A stretch of 64,000 nucleotides of DNA, taken from contig JAGAZB010000056.1 in the NCBI GenBank assembly GCA_017940255.1, positions 1 through 64,000 on the forward strand, given 5' to 3'. The notes beneath the pieces were generated by a model. That model ran no database searches, was not told where the DNA came from, and saw nothing but the letters and a program-made list of their open reading frames with translations. Position numbers and translations under genes: made by a program. Origin of the DNA: Treponema sp. GTDB lineage: Bacteria; Spirochaetota; Spirochaetia; Treponematales; Treponemataceae. Positions 14,332-22,510 of this stretch are shown here, piece by piece; position 1 is the stretch's first letter; the number at the start of each line of letters is the position of its first letter.

Positions 14332-17013
14332 AAAAAACTAGGCGATTTGTTAGGAAAAGAACGATTATTTTTTGATGGCGGAACTGGAACAGTTCTGCAG
14401 GGAATGGGATTAAAGCCAGGTGAGCTGCCTGAAACATGGAACTTAAAGCACTCGGACCGCATAGTTCAGCTGCATTATAATTATTTTGCGGCAGGTTCTA
14501 ACATCGTAAATACAAACACTTTTGGCGCCTTTATTACAAAGTTCCCGCTGGAGCTGGAACGCATGATTGCGGCCGCAATTGAAAATGCAAACGCGGCGCG
14601 CGAAAAAGTGCTGGAAGAAAATCCTGATGGAAACTACTACATCGCCTTTGACATAGGCTCCTGCGGTAAGCTGCTTAAGCCAATGGGAGATTTAGATTTT
14701 GAAGACTGCGTAAATCTTTTTAAGAAGACCTTCCGCGCGGCATTTCCTTTTGCAAAAGACGGCAAAATTGACTGCGTAATGATAGAAACCATGAACGACG
14801 GATACGAATCTAAGGCCGCCGTTCTTGCCTCAAAGGAAGTGATGGAAGAGCTCGGCCTGCTTGACGGCAAAGCGGGGGAACCGGGCACTCGTGGAACCCT
14901 TCCAATTATTGTGAGCAACGTTTATGACAAGGAATGCCGCACCCTCAGCGGGTCTACTCCGGAAACTATGGTTGCCATGCTGGAAGGCCTTGGAGTTGCG
15001 GCAGTGGGCGTAAACTGCAGCCTTGGCCCGCTGGAAATGAAGCCCACTGTAGAAAGACTCTGCCGCGCAGCCAGCGTGCCCGTCCTGGTAAAGCCAAACG
15101 CGGGCCTGCCTAAGGTCGTCGATGGCAAAACAGTTTTTGACGTTCCAGCCCCACAGTTTGTAGAAGCAATGAAAGAGCTCGCGGCCCTAGGTCCAATGAT
15201 TCTGGGCGGCTGCTGTGGAACGACTCCGGAGTATATCAAAGGAATCTCCGGGGTCTTAGGGGTGGAACCCCTAGGCGAAGGGGTAGGGCGCAACGAAGTG
15301 CGCCCGAGGGGAAGACTTTCCCCTACAGAAAACTCCGAGGTCAGAAATTGCCAAAGGCAATTTCTGAGTAGTGAGGAACAAAGTTCCGAACGTAGGGAGA
15401 CTTCCCCCTCCTCCCAAAAACCTACAATCGGCTGCGTAAGTTCAAATACCCGCGTAGTGTACTTTGGCGGAGCTAACCGACCAGTTCTCATTGGCGAGCG
15501 CATTAACCCGACTGGAAAAAAGAAGTTCAAGGAAGCCTTGCGCTCGGGCGATATTCCCTACATTATTCATCAGGGAATGGAGCAGGAAGAGGCCGGCGCC
15601 CAGGTGCTGGACGTAAATGTAGGTCTGCCGGAAATTGATGAAAAAGAAATGATGCTGCGGGTCTTGGAAGAACTGCAAAATGTTACCACCCTGCCCCTGC
15701 AGATAGACACCACTAAGCCTGATGTTATGGAAGCCGCCCTGCGCCGCTATAACGGAAAGGCAATGATAAACTCTGTGAACGGTAAGCAGGAAATTATGGA
15801 CCAGGTTTTTCCTCTGGTGAAAAAATACGGCGGACTTGTTGTGGCCCTCACGCTGGACGAAGACGGAATCCCGGAAGACAGCCAGCGACGCGTCGCAATT
15901 GCCCGCAAAATCTATGCCGAAGCCGAACGCTATGGAATTAAAAAGTCTGACATTATAATAGACCCTCTGGCAATGGCCGTAAGCTCTGACTCTCGGGCCG
16001 GTATTGCCACAATGGAAACCGTTCGCGCCATTCACGAGATGGGTGGTCTGACGAGTCTTGGTATTTCTAACGTAAGCTTTGGTCTGCCCCTGCGCGAATA
16101 TGTTACCGCTAGCTTCTTTACCCTTTGTATGGGAGCCGGCCTTTCTGCTGCTATTATGAATCCGCTTCAGGGCGAAATGATTAAGGCATGGCGCTGTTAC
16201 AACCTGCTTTCTGGCCGCGACGAAAACTGCACGGATTATATTGAGTGGAGTACAAAAGAAAGTGAAAGACTCGAAGCTCTGAAGACTGCACAGGCTCAGG
16301 CGGGGGTTTTAGGGGGTGTCCCCCTAGGAGAGGGGGTAGCGGACAAGACCGCAGCGCAGCGAGGACTTGGGAGCGAGGGGGAGACTTCCCCCACCTCTAA
16401 TTTAAGTAATGCAATAATCCACGGCCTAAAAACCGACGCCGCCGCCGCCACCCGCGAACTGCTGAAAACTACAGACTCACTGAAAATTATCAACGAGCAC
16501 CTGATTCCGGGCCTGGACTATGTAGGTAAGCGTTTTGAACAGAAAACTATGTACCTGCCCCAGCTGCTTATGGCGGCCGAAGCGGCTAAATCTGCCTTTG
16601 GCGAAATCCGCGAATTCATGGAAAAGTCTGGTAAAAAAGGTGCGCCAAAGGGCAAGATTATTATTGCAACTGTAAAGGGTGATATTCACGACATCGGAAA
16701 AAATATTGTGAAGGTTCTGCTGGAAAATTACGACTTTGAAGTAATTGACCTTGGAAAGGACGTTCCGCCGGAAACTGTGGTAGAAGCCTGCAAAAAAGAC
16801 CATGTACAGCTGGTAGGTTTGTCTGCACTTATGACAACTACAGTTGCCGCCATGGAAGAAACAATCAAGCTTTTGCGTAAGGAATGTCCTTGGGCAAAAA
16901 CCTGCGTTGGTGGTGCCGTTATGACCCAGGAATACGCCGACCAGATTGGCGCCGACTTCTACGGCAAGGACGCTATGGACACGGTGCGCTATGCACTGGA
17001 ACTTTTCAAATAA
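14329..17013 (+). CDS. metH: Cobalamin-dependent methionine synthase (without reactivation domain), two in-frame repeat insertions
   Basis: Transfers the methyl group of methyltetrahydrofolate to homocysteine through cobalamin. Domains in order: homocysteine-binding barrel (about 1-305) with zinc ligands C230, C295 and C296 (GGCCGTT); pterin-binding barrel (about 385-640, starting GERINPTGKKKFKEAL); B12 cap helices (about 695-760); B12-binding domain (about 765-894) with GDIHDIGKN, whose H787 is the lower axial cobalt ligand. The C-terminal SAM-binding reactivation domain of long MetH is absent, as in many anaerobes. Two GC-rich palindromic elements are inserted in frame at domain junctions: residues about 308-363 (15250-15415) and about 658-691 (16300-16400). 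Both linkers can tolerate added residues, so the enzyme is probably functional. Confidence 0.93.
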   Translation: MKKLGDLLGKERLFFDGGTGTVLQGMGLKPGELPETWNLKHSDRIVQLHYNYFAAGSNIVNTNTFGAFITKFPLELERMIAAAIENANAAREKVLEENPDGNYYIAFDIGSCGKLLKPMGDLDFEDCVNLFKKTFRAAFPFAKDGKIDCVMIETMNDGYESKAAVLASKEVMEELGLLDGKAGEPGTRGTLPIIVSNVYDKECRTLSGSTPETMVAMLEGLGVAAVGVNCSLGPLEMKPTVERLCRAASVPVLVKPNAGLPKVVDGKTVFDVPAPQFVEAMKELAALGPMILGGCCGTTPEYIKGISGVLGVEPLGEGVGRNEVRPRGRLSPTENSEVRNCQRQFLSSEEQSSERRETSPSSQKPTIGCVSSNTRVVYFGGANRPVLIGERINPTGKKKFKEALRSGDIPYIIHQGMEQEEAGAQVLDVNVGLPEIDEKEMMLRVLEELQNVTTLPLQIDTTKPDVMEAALRRYNGKAMINSVNGKQEIMDQVFPLVKKYGGLVVALTLDEDGIPEDSQRRVAIARKIYAEAERYGIKKSDIIIDPLAMAVSSDSRAGIATMETVRAIHEMGGLTSLGISNVSFGLPLREYVTASFFTLCMGAGLSAAIMNPLQGEMIKAWRCYNLLSGRDENCTDYIEWSTKESERLEALKTAQAQAGVLGGVPLGEGVADKTAAQRGLGSEGETSPTSNLSNAIIHGLKTDAAAATRELLKTTDSLKIINEHLIPGLDYVGKRFEQKTMYLPQLLMAAEAAKSAFGEIREFMEKSGKKGAPKGKIIIATVKGDIHDIGKNIVKVLLENYDFEVIDLGKDVPPETVVEACKKDHVQLVGLSALMTTTVAAMEETIKLLRKECPWAKTCVGGAVMTQEYADQIGADFYGKDAMDTVRYALELFK
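15250..15415 (+). repeat. GC-rich palindromic element in metH, insertion 1 (between homocysteine and pterin domains)
   Basis: A chain of hairpins: TAGGGGT-GGA-ACCCCTA, GGGCGCA-ACGAAG-TGCGCCC, AGGGGAA-GACT-TTCCCCT, an 11-bp perfect stem CAGAAATTGCC-AAA-GGCAATTTCTG (about 15342-15366) and GGAAC-AAA-GTTCC, closing with GGGAGACTTCCCCCTCCTC. The GACT-looped hairpin and the closing word match the epimerase and second metH copies. It appears to be a composite of more than one element. Encoded peptide starts GVLGVEPLGEGVG, close to GVLGGVPLGEGVA of insertion 2. Confidence 0.8.
16300..16402 (+). repeat. GC-rich palindromic element in metH, insertion 2 (before the B12 cap)
   Basis: TAGGGGG-TGT-CCCCCTA (16310-16326), the shared core GGGGGTAGCGGA, and GGGGGA-GACT-TCCCCC (16377-16392). 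The frame stays open and encodes GVLGGVPLGEGVADKTAAQR and SEGETSPTSN. Confidence 0.8.
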
Positions 17014-17019
17014 AGACAG

Positions 17020-17042
17020 ATTGTCAGGTCTAGCCGGACAGA
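17020..17042 (+). repeat. TCAAG-family palindrome, degenerate copy after metH
   Basis: ATTGTCAGG-TCTAG-CCGGACAGA, an imperfect version of the palindrome found at 18305-18327 and 39749-39771. It lies just after the metH stop and is followed by a short T run, so it may also act as a weak terminator. Confidence 0.5.
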
Positions 17043-17049
17043 ATTGTTT

Positions 17050-18360
17050 TTAATCAAATACCTTTTTACGCCATTCCTGTTCCAAATCTTGAATTGAAGG
17101 AATGCTTTCTCCTTCCAGTGCGGAAACGGCATTATGCAAATAAGGCTCTACAACCATAGATTTGTAGCTTTCCCAACGGGGGGGCAGAATCTGAGGAAGA
17201 GAAAACATCTGCGAAGGCGGAAGATTTGTAAGCAGATGAGTATAGTAAACAGGAAGAATGTGCTCTGTAACATCGCGAACACTAGAAAATCCTCCCGAAA
17301 TTCCAAACATTTCGGTTTCAAGCCCCATAGATTCTTTACGTTCAAGAATTTCTCGCTGACTTTCTGACTGGAAAAACCAGCGGATAAATTCAGTGGCACC
17401 AACCTTGTTGTTACAATCCTTGTAAATGCCCATCATCATCAAAGAGTCTGAAATTGGAATAGACTTATCTTGTACAATCCAGCGGTAATCTATATCCAGA
17501 TTCTGCTCTTTCAGCATTTTGAAAAGAGAAGCAGAGTTTGTGTAGGCAAAAAGAGTGCGGCCAGAAGTAACCTGGCGATAATTCGGCATAAAAAGATATT
17601 TGAAGGCAAAGTCTTCTTCAATCTGAACAGAACCATTATCTGTTACTATCCACTCTTTTAGAAGATTTGCTGTCTGCTGCAGTTTTGCTTCATCCCAAAC
17701 AATCTGTCCTTTTTCTTCATGAAATTTTACGCCATTAAGTTTTGTGGCAAGATAAGTAAAATCGGGGTTGCTTAAAACTGTAAAGCCCATGCGGGTATAG
17801 CTGTCATTTTTATTTTTCTGATTAAAGGGAGAAGATATTTCCCTGATTTGCTGCATGGTTAAAGTATAGCTGTCTGTTACCAAATCTTTATTTTCATTTG
17901 AGAAAATAATTGCAGGAAGATTAAAGCTTACAGGCAGAAGGTACTGAACGTGTTTTCTTCGGCCCGCTTCCAAAAGCTGGCTATAAAAAATCTCTGAAGT
18001 AAGAATCTGATTATCAAAAAGGTAATCAAGAGAACAGAAAGAGCGGTTAAATGCTTCATTTCTAAGCCATGAGTCTACAATGATGTCTGGAACAAGTTCG
18101 TCTTTTGCAGGCGGAAGAGAAAGCGCAGAATTGTCTTTGTAAACAAGAATTGCGCGGTTATCTTTGTGATTTTTATTAAAAAGTTCAATGTACTGGGCGA
18201 ACTCACTGCAGCTCGTCCAGATTACAACACGATGTTCTTCTGTTGCTTTATTCTTGCGGCAAGCGGTTGAAAGCAGCAGAAATAAAGCAAGAAGAGAAGA
18301 AAGGATTATCCGGTCAAGCCGGATAATGACAGAATTATATCTAGTTTTCTTTAGTATCAC
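17050..18360 (-). CDS. Extracellular solute-binding lipoprotein (family 1, sugar-type)
   Basis: ABC-transporter binding protein of the sugar/iron type: VVIWTSCSEFAQYIELFNKNHKD at the mature N-terminus, DIIVDSW, and a C-terminal lobe with FIRWFFQSESQREILERKESMG. The signal peptide ends in the lipobox LLSTAC (C34). No ATG exists before the signal peptide; the frame opens with GTG at 18360, three bases after the aminotransferase stop, with GAGG 11 nt upstream. A 23-bp palindrome (18305-18327) encodes residues 12-19 and supplies the two Arg of the signal-peptide n-region (R14, R17). No permease gene is adjacent. The ligand is unknown. Confidence 0.75.
   Translation of the reverse strand: MILKKTRYNSVIIRLDRIILSSLLALFLLLSTACRKNKATEEHRVVIWTSCSEFAQYIELFNKNHKDNRAILVYKDNSALSLPPAKDELVPDIIVDSWLRNEAFNRSFCSLDYLFDNQILTSEIFYSQLLEAGRRKHVQYLLPVSFNLPAIIFSNENKDLVTDSYTLTMQQIREISSPFNQKNKNDSYTRMGFTVLSNPDFTYLATKLNGVKFHEEKGQIVWDEAKLQQTANLLKEWIVTDNGSVQIEEDFAFKYLFMPNYRQVTSGRTLFAYTNSASLFKMLKEQNLDIDYRWIVQDKSIPISDSLMMMGIYKDCNNKVGATEFIRWFFQSESQREILERKESMGLETEMFGISGGFSSVRDVTEHILPVYYTHLLTNLPPSQMFSLPQILPPRWESYKSMVVEPYLHNAVSALEGESIPSIQDLEQEWRKKVFD
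18305..18327 (+). repeat. TCAAG-family palindrome inside the signal-peptide coding region
   Basis: ATTATCCGG (18305-18313), loop TCAAG, CCGGATAAT (18319-18327), followed by GACAG. It matches 39749-39771 except for a paired G-C to A-T change in the stem, that is, a compensatory change. Confidence 0.75.
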
Positions 18361-18363
18361 GAA

Positions 18364-19653
18364 TTATATAGCCTCTGCTACAGTATAAATACTTGTGTAA
18401 ACAGAATCAATCTTATCTTCGTCAATACTAGAGAAAGCAACACGCAATGTGTATGGGTCAATCTGAATAATTCCAATTCCCTTCTGAGCAAGAAGTGCCT
18501 TACGGATTTCTTCAGCTTTTCCAGTTTTTACATGGAAAGACATAAAGTATCCGGAATTGAAAGGAAGAGCTTCAAGAACTTTTGATTCGTGAGTATTCAC
18601 GAACTTACGAACTGCATCGTAGCGGCGCTTAAGCATAGCACGGAGTTCTTTTTTCTGATTTTCATGTGACAAATCAGCAAGAGCATGAACAACAAGACTC
18701 TGAGAAACTGTAGAAGAACAAGAAACTGAAGAGCGGATTGCTGCCATAAACTTAATCTGCAAAGCAGTAATCTGTTCGTCTGAAAGACCTTTTGAAGCAA
18801 AGGTGATAAAACCTGTGCGGAAGCCCCATGCAAAGTCTTCTTTTGTTGGACCATCAGCCTTAATTGCAAGTACGTTTTCGTGAAGATCTGCCATATAAGC
18901 AAAGAGCGACTGAGGTTCAATGTCGTCTTCGTAATTTAATCCAAAGTATGCATCATCAGAAAGAACAAGAACCTTTTTACCAGCTTCTGCAATTTCTTTT
19001 ACGATTTTTACAATTGCTTTTGCTTCGTCCTTTGTTGGGCTGTAGCCGGAAGGATTCTGAGGGAAGTTCAAGATTACGCGAACCGAACCATATTTTTCTG
19101 CTTCATCCTTCATAGCCTTTTCAAGACCAGCAATATTAAACTTTCCGTCTTTGAAGCATTCAAACTGATGGAATTCTGCACCACGGCGAGCAGCGGCAAT
19201 CAGTTCGTAATTATCCCAGCATGGATTTGGAGCCAGCAGAGGCTTTTCTGAATCTACAAAAATATCAGCAACATAAGAAAGAACGGCTGTAAGTCCCGGA
19301 ACAAGAATTGGGGAAGAAATCTTTTTGTCTTTCAGGTCCGGATTTTTTTCTATGATTTTTGATTTCCAGAGATCGCGAACATTTGGATTACCGGCAGTTT
19401 TTGCATAGGCAACAGTTTCGCGTGGATTGAGTGAAGGCATAATCTTTTTGTAAGATTCCAATTCAATTGGAGTTCCGCCTGCAACGGCCATTCCAATTGT
19501 TCCGTTTGCAAAGTGTGCATCTTTTGCGGCTTCACCGCCCTGAGAAATAATTCCGTTTGGAAAATAAAGGCGCTTTCCCATGTCTGACATGAGGGCGTCT
19601 ACAACAGAACCAGAAAGAGTGTCATTCAATTCTTTTGCTAAAGGGTTAATCAT
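18364..19653 (-). CDS. Class I/II PLP-dependent aminotransferase
   Basis: Fold-type I aminotransferase of 429 residues. Visible landmarks are the cofactor-binding GLTAVLSYVADIF segment, NPCWDNYELI, the NFPQNPSGYSPT region with the Asn that contacts PLP, LSDDAYFGL with the Asp and Tyr that bind the pyridine ring, the Schiff-base Lys within IKADGPTKEDFAWGFRTGF, and the Arg of the same stretch. It resembles the aspartate/aromatic group, but the amino acid substrate cannot be told. AGGTCATT precedes the ATG. It is the first gene of a leftward pair with the solute-binding lipoprotein (3 bp apart). Confidence 0.85.
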   Translation of the reverse strand: MINPLAKELNDTLSGSVVDALMSDMGKRLYFPNGIISQGGEAAKDAHFANGTIGMAVAGGTPIELESYKKIMPSLNPRETVAYAKTAGNPNVRDLWKSKIIEKNPDLKDKKISSPILVPGLTAVLSYVADIFVDSEKPLLAPNPCWDNYELIAAARRGAEFHQFECFKDGKFNIAGLEKAMKDEAEKYGSVRVILNFPQNPSGYSPTKDEAKAIVKIVKEIAEAGKKVLVLSDDAYFGLNYEDDIEPQSLFAYMADLHENVLAIKADGPTKEDFAWGFRTGFITFASKGLSDEQITALQIKFMAAIRSSVSCSSTVSQSLVVHALADLSHENQKKELRAMLKRRYDAVRKFVNTHESKVLEALPFNSGYFMSFHVKTGKAEEIRKALLAQKGIGIIQIDPYTLRVAFSSIDEDKIDSVYTSIYTVAEAI

Positions 19654-19805
19654 AATGACCTAATTATGCGAATTTGCGAGCTTTTAGTCAATGATTATGC
19701 ATAAATTTGGGGAATGAGTGTATATTTATGCAATTTATAATGCACAAGTCCTGTACGACAAGCAGCCTAAAGACAGAATAAAGTGATTTCATTATAATCA
19801 TCTTT
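19654..19805. promoter_or_regulatory. Divergent promoter region with TGCATAAA/TTTATGCA inverted repeat
   Basis: Between the aminotransferase and moxR genes lie TGCATAAA (about 19697-19704) and TTTATGCA (about 19726-19733), a spaced inverted repeat that may be an operator shared by both directions. TATAAT at 19793-19798 ends 7 nt before the moxR ATG at 19806 with no ribosome site, a leaderless arrangement. Confidence 0.5.
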
Positions 19806-20759
19806 ATGGAACTAATAGAAAAGTGCCGTGCAGAGGCGGCAAAAAGACTTGTTGGACAGGATGATGTTATTGAAGGGATTCTGACTGCTTTTATTGCAGA
19901 AGGGCACGTTTTACTTGAAGGCGTTCCGGGCCTTGCAAAGACCCTTACAATCAAAACTATTTCTGAAATTCTGGGGCTGGATTTTAAGCGCATTCAGTTT
20001 ACCCCAGACCTTTTGCCAGCCGACTTAACCGGTACCCTTATTTATGAACAGAACAAGGGGCTTTTTTCCGTAAGAAAAGGGCCTGTTTTTTCAAATGTAA
20101 TTCTTGCAGATGAAATTAACCGCGCCCCGGCAAAAGTGCAGTCTGCCATGCTGGAAGCGATGGAAGAAAAACAGGTAACTATTGGTGAAGAAAGCCTTAA
20201 ATTACCAGAGCCATTTTTTGTACTTGCAACTCAAAACCCGGTTGAACAGGAAGGAACCTACAATCTGCCGGAAGCAGAATTGGACCGCTTTTTAATGAAG
20301 CTTGTAATTCATTATCCAAGTGCAGAAAACGAAGTGCAGATTGTAAAAACCTGCGGAAAAGCCGCAAGCGTGCCTGTAAAACGAATTCTTACTAATTCTG
20401 ACATTGAAAAATTAAAAAAACAGGCAGCCGAAGTAACCTGTGATGATAAACTTGTTGAATATATTGTTTCCATTTTGAATGTAACACGTGCTTCTTCCGG
20501 AGCATCAGCTTCAACAAGTCACGACATAACCCGTTATATTCAGTTTGGCGCTTCGCCTCGTGCGGGAATTGCCATGCTGCAGTGCGCAAAAGTGCACGCT
20601 ATGTTTGCAGACAGAAACTTTGTTCTGCCAGAAGATATTAAAGCCGTTGCGCTGAATGTACTTCGTCATCGTATTGTGCTTTCTTACGAAGCAGCCGCAA
20701 ATAACATTACAAGTGATGATATAATCACAAGAATCTTAAATTATATTCCGCTCCCATAA
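19806..20759 (+). CDS. MoxR family AAA+ ATPase
   Basis: Chaperone-type AAA+ ATPase of 317 residues. Walker A is GVPGLAKT (about 39-46), Walker B ILADEINRAP (about 100-109), sensor 1 LATQNPVEQEGTYNLPEAELDRF. In other bacteria MoxR proteins act on partner von Willebrand (VWA) proteins to mature enzymes or remodel envelope complexes, and the partner genes follow here (DUF58, a membrane protein, a double VWA/TPR protein, a BatD-like protein). Same gene order as in Borrelia. Probably read from a leaderless message (TATAAT at 19793). Confidence 0.93.
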   Translation: MELIEKCRAEAAKRLVGQDDVIEGILTAFIAEGHVLLEGVPGLAKTLTIKTISEILGLDFKRIQFTPDLLPADLTGTLIYEQNKGLFSVRKGPVFSNVILADEINRAPAKVQSAMLEAMEEKQVTIGEESLKLPEPFFVLATQNPVEQEGTYNLPEAELDRFLMKLVIHYPSAENEVQIVKTCGKAASVPVKRILTNSDIEKLKKQAAEVTCDDKLVEYIVSILNVTRASSGASASTSHDITRYIQFGASPRAGIAMLQCAKVHAMFADRNFVLPEDIKAVALNVLRHRIVLSYEAAANNITSDDIITRILNYIPLP

Positions 20760-20780
20760 AGAATTGTAACAGGTACTTTT

Positions 20781-21668
20781 ATGGCAAAATCTGCAGAAAA
20801 TAAAGATTCCCTTCTTGCAAAAGCAAATTACCTCAGACTAGTTGCAAAAGACCTTGCAGACAGCATTAAAAGCGGGTCTTTTGCTTCACTATATAAAGGT
20901 CAGGGAATGGAATTTGCCGGAGTAAGGGAATATATCCGCGGAGATGATGTTAGGGCAATAGACTGGAACGTTACGGCCCGTATGAGCCACCCCTATGTAA
21001 AACAGTTTGAAGAAACACGTGAACTTCAGGTTTTTATAATTTTAGACGCATCAGCTTCCATGCAGATTGTTCATCACAAAGAAACAAAATATGCAAAAGC
21101 AGCAGAAGCCGGAGCAATTCTAACTCTTGCAGCAGAACTTAATGCCTGCCCGGTTGGGGCAGTTCTTTTTGACGGACAGATTTACTATTCCACAAAGCCA
21201 CGACTGAACAAAACTCAGACAATGCAGATAATTACCGAACTAGACCGGCCGCCAGAAGGTCCTGTTCAGGGCTCTGCTCTTGCAAACGCCATTACCGGAG
21301 CTGGAAAACTGCTGCATTCTCATTCTCTGGTTTGTGTTTTTTCAGATTTCCGTGCCGCCGGCTGGGAAAAGGCTATTACATCTCTGGCACAGAAAAACCA
21401 GGTAATTGCATTCAGAATGAAATCTGAGGCAGATAAAAAGTTGCCTTCAATTGGAAGCAGCATTTTTAAGGACGTAGAAAGTGGTGAAGAAGTTGAACTG
21501 CCTTCTTCATCAGCTGAATTTCAGAAGAAATTTAAGCAATATAACCAGGACCACGAAACAAAGTGGAAATCATTCTGCATATCACACGGAATTCAGCCGG
21601 TAATATTTGAAACATCAAAAGACCCGCTTTCTGTTTTGGATTCGGCATTTCATGGAGGTACAAGATGA
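20781..21668 (+). CDS. DUF58 domain protein of the MoxR/Bat cluster
   Basis: 295 residues. The DUF58 signature is GQGMEFAGVREYIRGDDVRAIDWNVTARM-like sequence (about 41-70), followed by a von Willebrand-type fold beginning FIILDASASM (MIDAS-like DxSxS). No membrane segment, so it probably acts on the cytoplasmic side together with MoxR. It follows moxR by 21 bp and its stop overlaps the next start (ATGA), showing translational coupling. Confidence 0.9.
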   Translation: MAKSAENKDSLLAKANYLRLVAKDLADSIKSGSFASLYKGQGMEFAGVREYIRGDDVRAIDWNVTARMSHPYVKQFEETRELQVFIILDASASMQIVHHKETKYAKAAEAGAILTLAAELNACPVGAVLFDGQIYYSTKPRLNKTQTMQIITELDRPPEGPVQGSALANAITGAGKLLHSHSLVCVFSDFRAAGWEKAITSLAQKNQVIAFRMKSEADKKLPSIGSSIFKDVESGEEVELPSSSAEFQKKFKQYNQDHETKWKSFCISHGIQPVIFETSKDPLSVLDSAFHGGTR

Positions 21669-22510
21669 GCGATGTAAAAGGCCAGCAGATTCTTGTGCCA
21701 AAGCAAGTTTATATTGGAGACACTGCAGAATTACGATGCACTTTTAATTCGGGAAATGCAAATCTAAAAAAAATGACCGAATCAGGGCCGGCAAATCTTT
21801 CTCTGGATATTTTTGATTTAGGTCTGGATTTTTCAAACTATGATATAAAAGAAGTAAAACTGAATCCTGCAGGCGTAGATTTTTATCAGCTTACAATCAC
21901 TTTTGTACCCTGGAAAACGGGTAGTCTTCAGTTTCCTCAGATTTTTCTTGAAGACACTGTTTTAGACTTTCAGCCGATAGAAATCGGTTCTCTTGTAAAA
22001 GAAAAAAATCTTAGTTCTATAAAAGACAGCCAGCCTCCAATCCTGCTTCCGGGCACTACTTACAAGCTTTATGGTTTTGTAATCGCAATCATCATTCTTA
22101 TTATTTTAATCATTAGGCTGATTGTAAAATTTCATTCCGTGTCTTTCTTCATCAGAAATCTGCTTTTGAGATTTAAATGCTGGAAAAACAAAAAAATTAC
22201 AGAAAAGAAACTGCGGACCCTGCTCAAAAAGCCTTCTTTATCGGACAAAGACTGGGCCCAGGCCTGCCAGAAAATTATCAGAAAATATCTTTCAGTTATA
22301 TATCAGCTGGATTTTACAAAAAAGACCACGTCGGAAATCTTGCCGGCAATTTTTGAAATTACGGGTGGAATTCAGGAAGATAAAAACGAAGCGCTGGGAC
22401 GAATTGCAGAAATTTTTGTGAGGACGGATTACATTCGCTACAGCAGCCAGGGAAAACTGCTTGAAAATGAAAAAAATCAGCTTACAGAGGAGTTATTGAA
22501 TCTATTATGA
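21665..22510 (+). CDS. Single-pass membrane protein of the Bat cluster
   Basis: 281 residues; an extracytoplasmic N-terminal beta-rich part (about 1-133), one hydrophobic helix (about 134-156), and a basic cytoplasmic part with predicted helices (about 160-281), ending in EEIFVRTDYIRYSS-like sequence. This layout is like the protein encoded at the same place in the Borrelia cluster and resembles DUF4381-type proteins in its cytoplasmic helix region. No signal peptide is seen; the N-terminus may be exported by the single helix. GGAGG precedes the ATG, and it overlaps both neighbours by 4 bp. No biochemical function is known to me. Confidence 0.65.
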   Translation: MSDVKGQQILVPKQVYIGDTAELRCTFNSGNANLKKMTESGPANLSLDIFDLGLDFSNYDIKEVKLNPAGVDFYQLTITFVPWKTGSLQFPQIFLEDTVLDFQPIEIGSLVKEKNLSSIKDSQPPILLPGTTYKLYGFVIAIIILIILIIRLIVKFHSVSFFIRNLLLRFKCWKNKKITEKKLRTLLKKPSLSDKDWAQACQKIIRKYLSVIYQLDFTKKTTSEILPAIFEITGGIQEDKNEALGRIAEIFVRTDYIRYSSQGKLLENEKNQLTEELLNLL

